Shown piece after piece: positions 26,157-34,213 of a stretch of DNA of 64,000 nucleotides. The stretch is from positions 1 through 64,000 of the forward strand of contig NZ_JAMTCO010000010.1 in NCBI RefSeq assembly GCF_024171925.1, in the 5' to 3' direction. Below the pieces are notes generated by a model, which was not told where the DNA came from, ran no database searches, and saw only the letters and a list, made by a program, of their open reading frames with translations. Source of the stretch: Actinokineospora diospyrosa (GTDB lineage: Bacteria > Actinomycetota > Actinomycetes > Mycobacteriales > Pseudonocardiaceae). How positions within the stretch are numbered: position 1 is the first letter of the stretch; each line of letters opens with the position of its first letter. The position numbers were made by a program, and so were the translations under genes.

Positions 26157-27629
26157 TCAGTGCCCCCAGTCCTTGCGCATCCGGCGGCTGACCACCACGG
26201 GTCCGCGGCCGCGGCGCACCAGCGCGGTGCCCGCACCGGCGGCGAACAGCAGCAGCGCGCTGAGCGCGACGAGCAGGCCCACCGACGGTCCGCCGTCGTC
26301 GAGCACGGCAGCGGCCGCGGCTGGGGTGTCACCGGCGGGGATCGTCTTGGGCACGGTCGGCACGTTGGGCTTGTTGGCCAGCTTCAGCTCGAGCGTCTTG
26401 CCCGCGTCGACCTTCCCGCAGGCCGATGGTGGGTTGGCCGCGTCGAAGGACTGCTCGTAGCCCGGTGGTGCGGCGGTCTCGGTCACGCAGATCTCCTGCG
26501 GGGTGCGCAGGTTCGGCACGGTGGCCGTGCCGTCTGCGCCGGTCACCACGACCAGCGGCTTGCCATCGGTCCCGACGAGCGGCTTGCCGTCCTGGTCGAC
26601 GGCGGGAGTCGTCTTGTCGGCGCCGGTGACCCGCAGCGACACCGAGGCGATGCCCTTGCCGGTCTTCTCGTCGACCTTGGCGACCGCGACCGAGCCGGGC
26701 GCGGTGACCGCGGTGGTGTCGGCGGCGGCCTTGATCTCCTTCTCACCGCCGGTGGACACCACGCTCTGCGTGCCGTCCTTCACCGCGTGCTGCACGACGG
26801 GCTGGTCGGCCGGGCCGAGCAGCGAGATCGACACCGACGGCTTGGGCCCGGTCGGCACGACCTCCAGCGCGATCCCGCCGCCGTTGTCCTTGGTGGTCGC
26901 GGTCAGCTCGGTCTTGCCGCCCGAGGTGGCGTCGACCAGCGTTACCTTGACCGGGACCTTGCCGACGCCGCTGCCGCCCTTGCCCAGCACCTCGATGTTC
27001 CAGGTGTCCGGGGTGCCGATGACCTGCGGTTTGGTCGGCTTGGTCAGCGTCGTGGTCCACGGGCCGTGGTTGGCGGTCGCGTCGGCCTTGAGCCTGTTGA
27101 CCGCAGTGAGCACGTTGGCGTCCTTCGCCCGCAGCGCCTCCTCGTGGTAGGCGATGTTGTAGGCGATGGTGCGGTAGCCGTTGGTCGCCGGGTCCAAGTC
27201 GGCCGGGGTGCGCGGCGCGGCAGTCCACTGGTGCAGCAGGTGCGCGAGCGCGGCCGCCTCGGTGGCGTCCTTGGTGTCGGCGTAGCGCAGCAGCAGGTAG
27301 GAGATGTCGGCTGCTTGGACCGGGTCGAGGTCGGCGCCGTATTTGGTCTTAAGCACGTCGCCGGACTTGTAGACCTCGTTGGTGTCAGGCTCCTTGAAAG
27401 CGAACTTGACGCACCAAACCTGCTTGCCGTTGACGATGTAGGACCCGAGCCAGTCCTCGACCACCTCCTGAGAGGCGCCCTTGTAGGGCTGGGGTGCCAC
27501 CCCGATGCCGAGGCCCTTCTTGTACTCGGCCGCGGCGGGCGCGGCCCCTGTGACGAGTAAGGCAGCCGACAGGGTGGCCACCGTGGCCAACGCCGAGGTC
27601 AACCGGACACCGAATGTGGATCGCCGCAT
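26157..27629 (-). CDS. Thioester/Cna-B-type surface protein
   Basis: Exported protein, 490 aa. Signal peptide at residues 1-34, ending APAAAEY. An N-terminal domain holds VWCVKFAF and HLLHQWTAAP, suggestive of a Cys-Gln thioester adhesin domain. Several beta-sandwich segments follow; the last (SVAVAKVDEKTGKGIASVSL, then CVTETAAPPGYEQSF) is a clear SpaA/Cna-B repeat. The C-terminus has a hydrophobic helix (VGLLVALSALLLFAAGAGTA) and a basic tail (RRGRGPVVVSRRMRK), but no LPxTG before it; the region reads VPKTIPAGDTP. ATG at 27629, with AAGGAG upstream. Co-operonic with the sortase. Ligand unknown. Confidence 0.8.
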   Translation of the reverse strand: MRRSTFGVRLTSALATVATLSAALLVTGAAPAAAEYKKGLGIGVAPQPYKGASQEVVEDWLGSYIVNGKQVWCVKFAFKEPDTNEVYKSGDVLKTKYGADLDPVQAADISYLLLRYADTKDATEAAALAHLLHQWTAAPRTPADLDPATNGYRTIAYNIAYHEEALRAKDANVLTAVNRLKADATANHGPWTTTLTKPTKPQVIGTPDTWNIEVLGKGGSGVGKVPVKVTLVDATSGGKTELTATTKDNGGGIALEVVPTGPKPSVSISLLGPADQPVVQHAVKDGTQSVVSTGGEKEIKAAADTTAVTAPGSVAVAKVDEKTGKGIASVSLRVTGADKTTPAVDQDGKPLVGTDGKPLVVVTGADGTATVPNLRTPQEICVTETAAPPGYEQSFDAANPPSACGKVDAGKTLELKLANKPNVPTVPKTIPAGDTPAAAAAVLDDGGPSVGLLVALSALLLFAAGAGTALVRRGRGPVVVSRRMRKDWGH

Positions 27630-28038
27630 TGTTCGGTCGGCTCCTTGCCGCGCCGGGGCAGCGCACGGCCGTCGGCGCTTGAAGTGCGTGGAACTCCTGG
27701 CGGTGCGGCCGCCATGGGGAACGGGTGGGGACCGGGGGGCGCACCTCGTGCGAGCCTGCTAGGTGGGAACGGGCAACGGCAATCCGCCAACGGGTGGAGA
27801 TGATCATGGTTACCGAGCGGCGTTCCCCCAGGTCGGGAAAGGGGCCAAGCGGGGAGCGGGGTACCGAACGGCGTAGGGTCCGACCTGGTCGGTCACCCTC
27901 GGTGTGACGTGCGGGAATCGGTGGTGCCCACCCGGCGTTGCGCCGAATGTGGGTAAAGTGGGTTTTACCCAGCGGGAACCGGTCGGCCGGGTCGATCGTT
28001 GACCGTCAGCAGGCGCCATCCAGGCCCAGGAGGATCAG
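27630..28038. other. Divergent intergenic region, no gene
   Basis: 409 bp between the surface-protein gene and the BI-1 gene with no convincing ORF. It holds an inverted repeat TGGGTAAA/TTTACCCA (27950-27957, 27964-27971, 6-bp spacer), 68 bp before the BI-1 start, a candidate regulatory site. Confidence 0.5.
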
Positions 28039-28860
28039 GTGCGTTCTACCAGCAACCCCGCGTTCCGAAACCTACCCCAAGGCGGGTACGGCGGCGGGTA
28101 CGCGGGCTTCCAGCCCCAGGCCCAGGGCTACCAGGACCAGGGCAACCCGCCCGGGTACGGCGGCTACAACGCCCCGCCCGCGACCAACGACCGCCCGATG
28201 ACCGTGGACGACGTGGTCACCAAGACCGCGGCCACCCTCGGCGTCGCGCTGGTGGTCGGCATCATCACCGCCGTGCTGGTGCTCGGCCGCACGATCAGCC
28301 CGTACCCGCCGATGATCATCGGTCTGATCGCGGGCCTCGTGCTCTCCCTCGTGGTGATCTTCAAGCGCACCCCGAACCCGGCGCTGGTGCTGGCCTACTC
28401 GGCGGCCGAGGGTCTGTTCCTCGGCGCGATCACCGGCATCTTCGAGTCGTTCGCGCCCGGCATCGCGTTCCAGGCCATCCTGGGCACCGCGCTGGTGTTC
28501 ATCACGATGCTGGTGGTCTACAAGACCGGCGCGGTCAAGGTCACCCCGAAGCTGACCAAGTGGATCATCGGTGCCACCGCGGGCGCCGCGGGCCTGATGC
28601 TGGTCAACCTCCTGCTGTCGATGTTCGGCGTGAACCTGGGCATCCGCGACGCCGGTCCGCTCGGCATCGGCATCAGCCTGCTGTTCATCGGCATCGCCGC
28701 GTTCAACTTCCTGCTCGACTTCGACATGGCCGACCAGATGATCCGGTCCGGCACCCCGTCGAAGTTCGCCTGGTACGTGGCCTTCGGCCTGATGACCACC
28801 CTGGTCTGGCTGTACCTGGAGATCCTGCGCCTGCTGTACATGCTGCAGAGCAGCGACTGA
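28039..28860 (+). CDS. Bax inhibitor-1/YccA family membrane protein
   Basis: Integral membrane protein of 273 aa. The first 50 residues are G/Y/Q/P-rich (GGYGGGYAGFQPQAQGY). Seven hydrophobic segments follow (for example LGVALVVGIITAVLVLG and MIIGLIAGLVLSLVVIF), ending in the conserved LYLEILRLLYML. The BI-1 family acts as a pH-gated cation leak in studied bacteria; a stress role is likely but unproven here. GTG at 28039, with AGGAGG 6 bp upstream. A 38-bp perfect palindrome follows as a terminator. Confidence 0.88.
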   Translation: MRSTSNPAFRNLPQGGYGGGYAGFQPQAQGYQDQGNPPGYGGYNAPPATNDRPMTVDDVVTKTAATLGVALVVGIITAVLVLGRTISPYPPMIIGLIAGLVLSLVVIFKRTPNPALVLAYSAAEGLFLGAITGIFESFAPGIAFQAILGTALVFITMLVVYKTGAVKVTPKLTKWIIGATAGAAGLMLVNLLLSMFGVNLGIRDAGPLGIGISLLFIGIAAFNFLLDFDMADQMIRSGTPSKFAWYVAFGLMTTLVWLYLEILRLLYMLQSSD

Positions 28861-28875
28861 TCACCCGATCACCAC

Positions 28876-28913
28876 GCGAAGGGCGCCCAACCGGCCGGTT
28901 GGGCGCCCTTCGC
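28876..28913. terminator. 38-bp perfect palindrome, terminator
   Basis: Uninterrupted palindrome centred at 28894/28895, arms GCGAAGGGCGCCCAACCGG and its complement, 16 bp after the BI-1 stop. It should form a very stable hairpin on either strand. Confidence 0.8.
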
Positions 28914-28922
28914 CGTTAGCCC

Positions 28923-28928
28923 TAGAGT
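28923..28928 (+). promoter_or_regulatory. -10 box TAGAGT of a leaderless transcript
   Basis: TAGAGT ends 7 nt before the GTG at 28936. Confidence 0.5.
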
Positions 28929-28935
28929 CGATCTC

Positions 28936-29322
28936 GTGCGCGCACTGATCTCGTGGCTGCTGTGCCTGGCCGGGGTTGCCGTGGTCGGCTTCGGGGCGTT
29001 CCGGCCGTGGTACGAGGACCGCGCGGGCAACACCCTCCCGTTGTCGGACCTGTTCAGCGGGGTCACCAGGGAGAGCGCGTCCGCCATCGGGTCGTTGACG
29101 CTGCCGCTGGCGATCGGGGTGCTGCTCGCGGTGGTGGGCATGGTCCGCGCCAAGGGGATCCTGCAACTGGGCGGGGTCATCCTGGCGGCGACGATGGTCG
29201 TGTGGGTACTCCAGGCGCGCGAGATCCTCGACTGGGACGAGTTGCACCTGGGGGCGTGGAACACGTTGTTCGGCAGCCTCCTGGTACTCGCGGCTGGCTT
29301 ACTGCGACCCGGCAGGCTCTAA
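28936..29322 (+). CDS. Small four-pass membrane protein
   Basis: Protein of 128 aa with hydrophobic segments at about residues 3-22 (ALISWLLCLAGVAVVGFGAF), 55-72, 75-93 and 107-123. The first loop carries RPWYEDRAGNTLPLSDLFSG, typical of actinobacterial membrane proteins of unknown function. No enzymatic motif. The GTG start lies 7 nt after TAGAGT, so it is probably read from a leaderless mRNA. Confidence 0.7.
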   Translation: MRALISWLLCLAGVAVVGFGAFRPWYEDRAGNTLPLSDLFSGVTRESASAIGSLTLPLAIGVLLAVVGMVRAKGILQLGGVILAATMVVWVLQAREILDWDELHLGAWNTLFGSLLVLAAGLLRPGRL

Positions 29323-29345
29323 GCGCTGCCTGGCAATGACCGCAC

Positions 29346-31067
29346 CTAGAAGATCCGGGCCAGGCGGCGCATCAAGCCGGGCGCGAAGCGGGATCCGAAG
29401 CGGGCGAGCTTGGCCTCCGGGGTGACCGGGAGGACCGGGATCCGCCGCCGCACGGCCCGCAGGACCTCCTCGGCGACCCGGTCCGGGGTGAACCCGCGAC
29501 GGGCGTAAGCCTTGCTCGCGCGGTGGCGCAACCGTTGCTGCTCAACGTCATCAGCACCTGCGAAGGTGGTCGTGTTGGTGATGTCGGTGGCCACGATCCC
29601 CGGGCAGATCGCGCTGATCCCGATGCCGTGGCCCGCGAACTCGGCGCGCAAGCAGTCCGACAGCGCCAGGACGGCCGCTTTGCTTGCGGCGTAAGCGGAA
29701 AGCGACCGGCTCGGGGTGTACGCGGCCGCTGAGGCCACATTGACGATGTACCCGCCCTCGCCCGCGTCGGCCATCAGCGCGCCGAACTCGCGGCAGCCGT
29801 TGACGACTCCGAGCAGGTTGATGTCGGTGACCCGGCGCCAATCCCGGTCCGTGGTGGCCAGGAACGGCCCGGCCATCCCGATCCCGGCGTTGTTGACCAC
29901 GACGTCCGGCACGCCGTGTTCGGCGGCGACGTCGTGCGCGAAGCGGCTCATGGCCTCGGCGTCGGACACATCGACCTGGTAGGCGTAGCCCGCCGGACCG
30001 ATCTCGGCGGCGGTGCGCCGAGCGGACTCGATGTCGACGTCGGCGACGACGACTTCCGCACCCGTCGCGGCGAAAGCGAGTGCGGTGGCCCTGCCGATTC
30101 CCTTGCCAGCACCGGTGATGACGACGAGCTGGTTGGTGAACGGCACGCCCGCCCGGCCGCGCTGCAGGCCGCGGGTCATCGGGGCACCGCTGGTGTGGTC
30201 GACGAACTCGTCGACCACGCGGGCCACCACCGCCGGGTGCGACAGCGGGACCCAGTGCCCCGCGGCGACGCGCCGCCGCCACAGCCGCGGGATCCAGTGC
30301 TCCAGGTCCTCGGCGAGCTCGGGGGTGACGAACCGGTCCTTGGTGGGGATGACCACCTGCACCGGGATCTCGACCGGGCTCGGCTCGGGGTGGCGGGTCA
30401 GCATGTTCGCGCGGTAGAGCCGCACCCCGCGCGCCGCGTCGGCCCCGATCGTCGGCGCCGGGGTGGCCTCGATGCCCTCGACGAGGCGCAGCAGGTGGCG
30501 CCAGCGCGGGCCGAGGACGGTGCGCCAGGCGAGGCCGGGCAGGACCGGGATGTGGAACGCCGCGATGTACCAGGAGTGGTTGAGCTGGGTGACGACCTTG
30601 ATGAGGTTCGCCGGGGTCGGGTGGCTGAGCCTGCGCCGCACCCACTGGCCGACGTGGTCGAGGTGCGGGCCGGAGATCGAGGTGAAGGACGCGATCCGGC
30701 TCTTGGCGCGCGGGGCGGTCACCGCGGCCCAGGCCTGGATGGAGCCCCAGTCGTGCGCGACCAGGTGCACCGGCCGGTTCGGGCTGACCGCGTCGGCGAC
30801 GGCGAACAGGTCCTCGGCGAGCAGCTCGGTGCGGTACGCGGCGGTCTTGCGCGGCGCGCTCGAGGCCCCCGCGCCGCGCACGTCGTAGCGGACCACGTGG
30901 TGGTCGCCGACCAGCCGCTCGGCCACGCCGTCCCAGAGCCGGTGCGTGTCGGGGAAGCCGTGCACGAGCAGGACGGTGGGGTCGGCGGGGTCGCCCTCGC
31001 TGAAGACCGCGAGCTCGACGTCGCCGCTGGTCACGACGCTGCGGCGCGGGGGTGGTGCACTGGCCAC
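29346..31067 (-). CDS. ephD: EphD-like fusion: alpha/beta-hydrolase + short-chain dehydrogenase
   Basis: Bifunctional protein of 573 aa. The N-terminal 300 residues are an epoxide-hydrolase-like alpha/beta-hydrolase: LLVHGFPDTHRLWDG (oxyanion HGFP), HLVAHDWGSI (nucleophile Asp) and VAAGHWVPLSHP (catalytic His). The C-terminal half is an SDR: VVITGAGKGIGRATAL (NAD(P) loop), VNNAGIGMAG and the YAASKAA active site. The same fusion is mycobacterial EphD, implicated in epoxide and lipid processing. The GTG at 31067 has GAGGGAG 5 bp upstream. It follows a MerR gene on the same strand across 49 bp that contain a strong inverted repeat, so the MerR protein is a likely regulator. Confidence 0.9.
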   Translation of the reverse strand: MASAPPPRRSVVTSGDVELAVFSEGDPADPTVLLVHGFPDTHRLWDGVAERLVGDHHVVRYDVRGAGASSAPRKTAAYRTELLAEDLFAVADAVSPNRPVHLVAHDWGSIQAWAAVTAPRAKSRIASFTSISGPHLDHVGQWVRRRLSHPTPANLIKVVTQLNHSWYIAAFHIPVLPGLAWRTVLGPRWRHLLRLVEGIEATPAPTIGADAARGVRLYRANMLTRHPEPSPVEIPVQVVIPTKDRFVTPELAEDLEHWIPRLWRRRVAAGHWVPLSHPAVVARVVDEFVDHTSGAPMTRGLQRGRAGVPFTNQLVVITGAGKGIGRATALAFAATGAEVVVADVDIESARRTAAEIGPAGYAYQVDVSDAEAMSRFAHDVAAEHGVPDVVVNNAGIGMAGPFLATTDRDWRRVTDINLLGVVNGCREFGALMADAGEGGYIVNVASAAAYTPSRSLSAYAASKAAVLALSDCLRAEFAGHGIGISAICPGIVATDITNTTTFAGADDVEQQRLRHRASKAYARRGFTPDRVAEEVLRAVRRRIPVLPVTPEAKLARFGSRFAPGLMRRLARIF

Positions 31068-31087
31068 GGCGACTCCCTCGGTTATTC

Positions 31088-31118
31088 GACAATGGCGAAC
31101 GTTACAATCGCCATTGTC
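31088..31118. promoter_or_regulatory. Inverted repeat GACAATGGCGA/TCGCCATTGTC before ephD
   Basis: Perfect 11-bp arms (31088-31098, 31108-31118) separated by 9 bp, in the merR-ephD gap and overlapping the merR stop. It starts 20 bp upstream of the ephD start codon, in the promoter zone. Candidate operator. Confidence 0.65.
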
Positions 31119-31866
31119 ACTCTGCAAGGTCCCTGGCCCGCTCGGCCAGGGCGATCAACCGGTCCCCCATGACCTCCGGGATGACCCGGCGGGCCGACCG
31201 GTCCACCGCCGCGCTGACCGCGGACATGACCAGCGGGTGCAGCCGCGAGATGACGTCGGCGAAGCGCGGCAGCTCGTCGCCGCTGGGCAGCCAGTCGGGC
31301 CCCTTGGGGTCGAGCACGTACTCGCGCACCAGCCCGATGAGCAGCGCGGTGACCCGGTCGGTCTCCCGCTGCAGCTCCGCGGCCAGCTTGAGCGCCTCAC
31401 CGAGCGGGACATCGAGCTTGACCAGCTCGTGACCCGCCTCCAGCAGCTTCAGGCTGGGCGCGATCAACTGGGCACCGCGCCTGCGCAGGATGCCGAGCTC
31501 GAGGGCGGTGCGCAGGTTCGCGGGGGTGACCTGCGCGCCGAACATCCGCACCAGCTCGGCCATGGGCACGACCGTCGGCTGCTCGTGCGACCAGGCCGCC
31601 CCGGTCGCCTCCTCCAACCCGAGCACGTCCGCGAGGCTGTGCCCCGCCTGCCAGGCGTCGAGCATCTCCTTGATCTGGGCGAACGCGTAGCCGCGGTCGA
31701 GCATGCTGAGGATCAACCGCAACCGCGCCAGGTGCGCGTCGGAGTACACCGCGCTGCGCCCGCGCCGCACCGGCGCGGGCAACAGCTCCCGGTCCTGGTA
31801 CACCCGCACGTTGCGCACCGACGTCCCCGCCACCCGCGCCAGGTCATCGATCCGGTACTCGGCCAC
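31117..31866 (-). CDS. MerR family transcriptional regulator
   Basis: Regulator of 249 aa. Winged HTH at residues 3-70 (YRIDDLARVAGTSVRNVRVY, then RGRSAVYSDAHLARLRLI), a linker helix (DRGYAFAQIKEMLDAWQAG) and a long helical C-terminal domain with no metal-binding cysteines, so it responds to an organic ligand or protein. ATG at 31866. Directly upstream of ephD on the same strand; the inverted repeat in between suggests it controls ephD. A TCCACTGTGGA palindrome lies 30 bp upstream of its start. Confidence 0.87.
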   Translation of the reverse strand: MAEYRIDDLARVAGTSVRNVRVYQDRELLPAPVRRGRSAVYSDAHLARLRLILSMLDRGYAFAQIKEMLDAWQAGHSLADVLGLEEATGAAWSHEQPTVVPMAELVRMFGAQVTPANLRTALELGILRRRGAQLIAPSLKLLEAGHELVKLDVPLGEALKLAAELQRETDRVTALLIGLVREYVLDPKGPDWLPSGDELPRFADVISRLHPLVMSAVSAAVDRSARRVIPEVMGDRLIALAERARDLAE

Positions 31867-31895
31867 CGGTCGAGCTTAGCCGCACGCCGGGATGC

Positions 31896-31906
31896 TCCAC
31901 TGTGGA
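31896..31906. promoter_or_regulatory. Palindrome TCCACTGTGGA upstream of merR
   Basis: Perfect 11-bp palindrome, followed directly by CAAC so that it also contains a DnaA-like TGTGGACAA (31901-31909). 30 bp before the merR start. Confidence 0.4.
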
Positions 31907-32111
31907 CAACCTGGGCGCCCCGGGCGAAAAGAGCCAACAATTCAGCGCGACCGGCGCGCGGACGCGCGTGCTCGGTGCGCGGACAGCGGTCCGGCCCGCC
32001 CGGAGTGGACGGACGTCACACCTCGGCGCGCGGTGGTGATTCACCGCCGCGACAGTGGACCAGTGGACGATCGCCAAGAGACGTCCCTAGCGGACTGCTG
32101 TCCTGCTTTTG

Positions 32112-32185
32112 TGCCCCCGACCGGATTCGAACCGGCACTCGACCCCTTTTAAGGGGGCTGCCTCTGCCTGTTGGGCTACGGGGGC
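32112..32185 (-). tRNA. tRNA with UAA anticodon and short variable loop (atypical tRNA-Leu)
   Basis: 74-nt cloverleaf on the minus strand. Acceptor GCCCCCG/CGGGGGC, discriminator A. The D arm is about 3 bp. Anticodon stem GCCCC/GGGGT with loop CTTAAAA, so anticodon UAA (reads UUA). Variable loop CGAGT has 5 nt only. T arm GCCGG/CCGGT with TTCGAAT. CCA is not encoded. Bacterial leucine tRNAs normally have a long variable arm, so either this is a non-standard tRNA or its charging is not leucine. The fold is complete; identity is uncertain. Confidence 0.8.
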
Positions 32186-32275
32186 AGCGGCAGCCTAAGG
32201 CGCGACAGGCGGCCTCGGGACGGGTTTGTGACAACTCCGGCCGGGTGGCCCAACCAAGGCTGGGCCGTTTGCCGG

Positions 32276-33601
32276 TCAGCCCTTGGAAACCCTGGCGAAC
32301 TCCGCCTTGGGGTCGTTGATCTGGCCCATCGAGATCACTTCGCGCCGGAACAGGCCGCCAGTTAACCAGTCCAGCGTGATGCGGACCTTGCGGTTGAAGG
32401 TCGGCATCGCCTTGACGTGGTAGGCGCGGTGCATGGCCCAGGCGAGGAAGCCCTTCGCCTTGATGTTGAAGACATCGCCGACGCCCTTGTGCAGGCCGAG
32501 GCTGGCGACCGAGCCGATGTTCTTGTGGAAGTAGTCCTTGGGCTCGTCGCCGCGCAGCGCGGTGACGATGTTCTTCGCCAGCAGCCGGGCCTGGCGCACC
32601 GCGTTCTGGGCGTTGGGCGCGCAGATCGCGGTCGGGTCCTCCTGGGTGCGCGACAAGTCGGGCACCGCGGCGCAGTCACCGGCGGTCCACGCGTCGGCCA
32701 GGCCCTCGACGCGCATCGCGGCGGTGGCGCGCAGGCGGCCCTGCTTGGTCAGCGGCAGGTCCGAGGCGGCGAGCACCGGGTTGGACTTGACCCCGGCGGT
32801 CCACACGATGGTGTCGCTGTCGAACTCGGTGCCGTCGGAGAGCACGACGTGGCCGCCCTCGAACGACTTCGCCAGCGTCGACAGGTAGACCTCGATGCCG
32901 CGCTTCTCCAGCTGCATCACGGTGTACACGCCCAGGCTCTCGCGGACCTCGGGCAGCACCCGGCCCGCCGCCTCGACGAGCACGAAGCGCAGGTCCTCCG
33001 GCTTGATGTTCTTGTAGTACTGGGTGGCGAAGCGGGCCATGTCCTCCAGCTCGCCCAGCGCCTCGATGCCCGCGAACCCGCCGCCGACGAAGGTGAAGGT
33101 GAGCTGCCGCTTGCGCAGCTCGGGGTCCAGCGTGCTGTCGGCCTCGTCCAGCTTGGTCATCACGTGGTTGCGCAGGTAGATCGCCTCGCCGATGGTCTTG
33201 AAGGCGATGCCGTTCTCGACCAGGCCGGGGATGGGCAGCAGCCGGGCGACCGAACCGAGGGCGACGACGAGCACGTCGTAGCCCAGCTCCTCGGTGTGGC
33301 CGTCGGGCGCCTCGATGGTGACGACCTTGCGGGCGTGCTCGATGGCGGTGGTCCGCGCGGTGATCACGTGGCAGCGCTTGAGGGCGCGGCGCAGCGGCAC
33401 CACCACGTGCCGGGGCTCGATCGCGCCCGCGGCCGCCTCGGGCAGGAACGGCTGGTAGGTCATGTGCGGCTGCGGGTCGACGACGGTCACCGAGGCCTCG
33501 CCGGAGCGCAGCTTGCGCTGCAGGCCGAGCGCGGTGTACAGCCCCACGTAGCCGCCACCGAGGATCAGGATCCGGGTGGGCTCCGACTTTCCATGCGCCA
33601 T
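32276..33601 (-). CDS. ndh: Type II NADH dehydrogenase (NDH-2)
   Basis: Single-subunit, non-proton-pumping NADH:quinone oxidoreductase, 441 aa, on the inner face of the membrane. FAD-binding ILILGGGYVGLYTALGL at residues 11-27; NAD-binding FTFVGGGFAGIEALGE at about 168; FAD motif VEGLADAWTAGDCAAVPD; quinone-site region CAPNAQNAVRQARLLA. The C-terminal amphipathic helix (FLAWAMHRAYHVKAMPTFNR) anchors it. Start ATG at 33601. Stands alone downstream of the MoxR operon. Confidence 0.93.
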   Translation of the reverse strand: MAHGKSEPTRILILGGGYVGLYTALGLQRKLRSGEASVTVVDPQPHMTYQPFLPEAAAGAIEPRHVVVPLRRALKRCHVITARTTAIEHARKVVTIEAPDGHTEELGYDVLVVALGSVARLLPIPGLVENGIAFKTIGEAIYLRNHVMTKLDEADSTLDPELRKRQLTFTFVGGGFAGIEALGELEDMARFATQYYKNIKPEDLRFVLVEAAGRVLPEVRESLGVYTVMQLEKRGIEVYLSTLAKSFEGGHVVLSDGTEFDSDTIVWTAGVKSNPVLAASDLPLTKQGRLRATAAMRVEGLADAWTAGDCAAVPDLSRTQEDPTAICAPNAQNAVRQARLLAKNIVTALRGDEPKDYFHKNIGSVASLGLHKGVGDVFNIKAKGFLAWAMHRAYHVKAMPTFNRKVRITLDWLTGGLFRREVISMGQINDPKAEFARVSKG

Positions 33602-33703
33602 GCGTTCATGGTGGCACTGGTGCGGGGTGCCCGCGCGCCGCCCCTGTGTTGGTGTGACCCCGGTCGCTGGGGGATTTCCGCAGGTGTGACGCCCATCGCG
33701 GGC

Positions 33704-34213
33704 CTAGCGGCGGCGCTGGCGAGCGACGATCACGAGCAGTGCGAGACCGGCGATCGACAGTAACGCGATCAACTCCACCGGTTCGGGTGTACGCGTGATC
33801 GGCACCACGGCGGCCACCGCGGCGAACCCGAGCGCGACGGCCTGCACAGCGGCGGCGCGGCGCAGGGTCGGGCGCACGGCAGCGGGGTCGAACCGGGCAC
33901 CCCCGGGCAGCAGGCCCGCCAGCGCGCAGGCCAGGTGCAGGGCGTGGACCAGCGGGATCAGCACCAGCACGGCCGGGCGCAGCGGGTCGCCGCCGTCGAG
34001 GGTGAGCAGCAGCGCGGCGGTGCAGATGAGCACGAGCGGCGCGGGTGAGGCGGGCAGCAGGACCGCCGCGAGGGACAGCAGAGCGGCAACCGCGAGCATG
34101 ACGGTGGACACACCGCTGAGCGCGAGGTCGAGCACGATGCCCGCGCAGGCGCCCCCGGCCGCGCCGCGCAACCACCAGGCGGACCGGCCGCGACCGACTT
34201 CCAGCGCGCTCAC
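33704..34213 (-). CDS. Membrane protein, last gene of the MoxR operon
   Basis: Protein of 169 aa that I cannot assign, with about five hydrophobic segments (LRGAAGGACAGIVLDLALSG; VMLAVAALLSLAAVLLPA; LVLICTAALLLTL; AVLVLIPLVHALHLACALAG; LIALLSIAGLALLVIVA) and a basic C-terminus ARQRRR. The GTG at 34213 overlaps the stop of the DUF58 gene (GTGA), so it is translationally coupled. Probably a partner of the MoxR/DUF58 system. Confidence 0.75.
   Translation of the reverse strand: MSALEVGRGRSAWWLRGAAGGACAGIVLDLALSGVSTVMLAVAALLSLAAVLLPASPAPLVLICTAALLLTLDGGDPLRPAVLVLIPLVHALHLACALAGLLPGGARFDPAAVRPTLRRAAAVQAVALGFAAVAAVVPITRTPEPVELIALLSIAGLALLVIVARQRRR

Noticed and set aside
32112-32185. Canonical bldA (leucine UUA) tRNA
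   Set aside because: The variable loop is 5 nt, whereas bldA has a long variable arm. Kept as an atypical tRNA instead.
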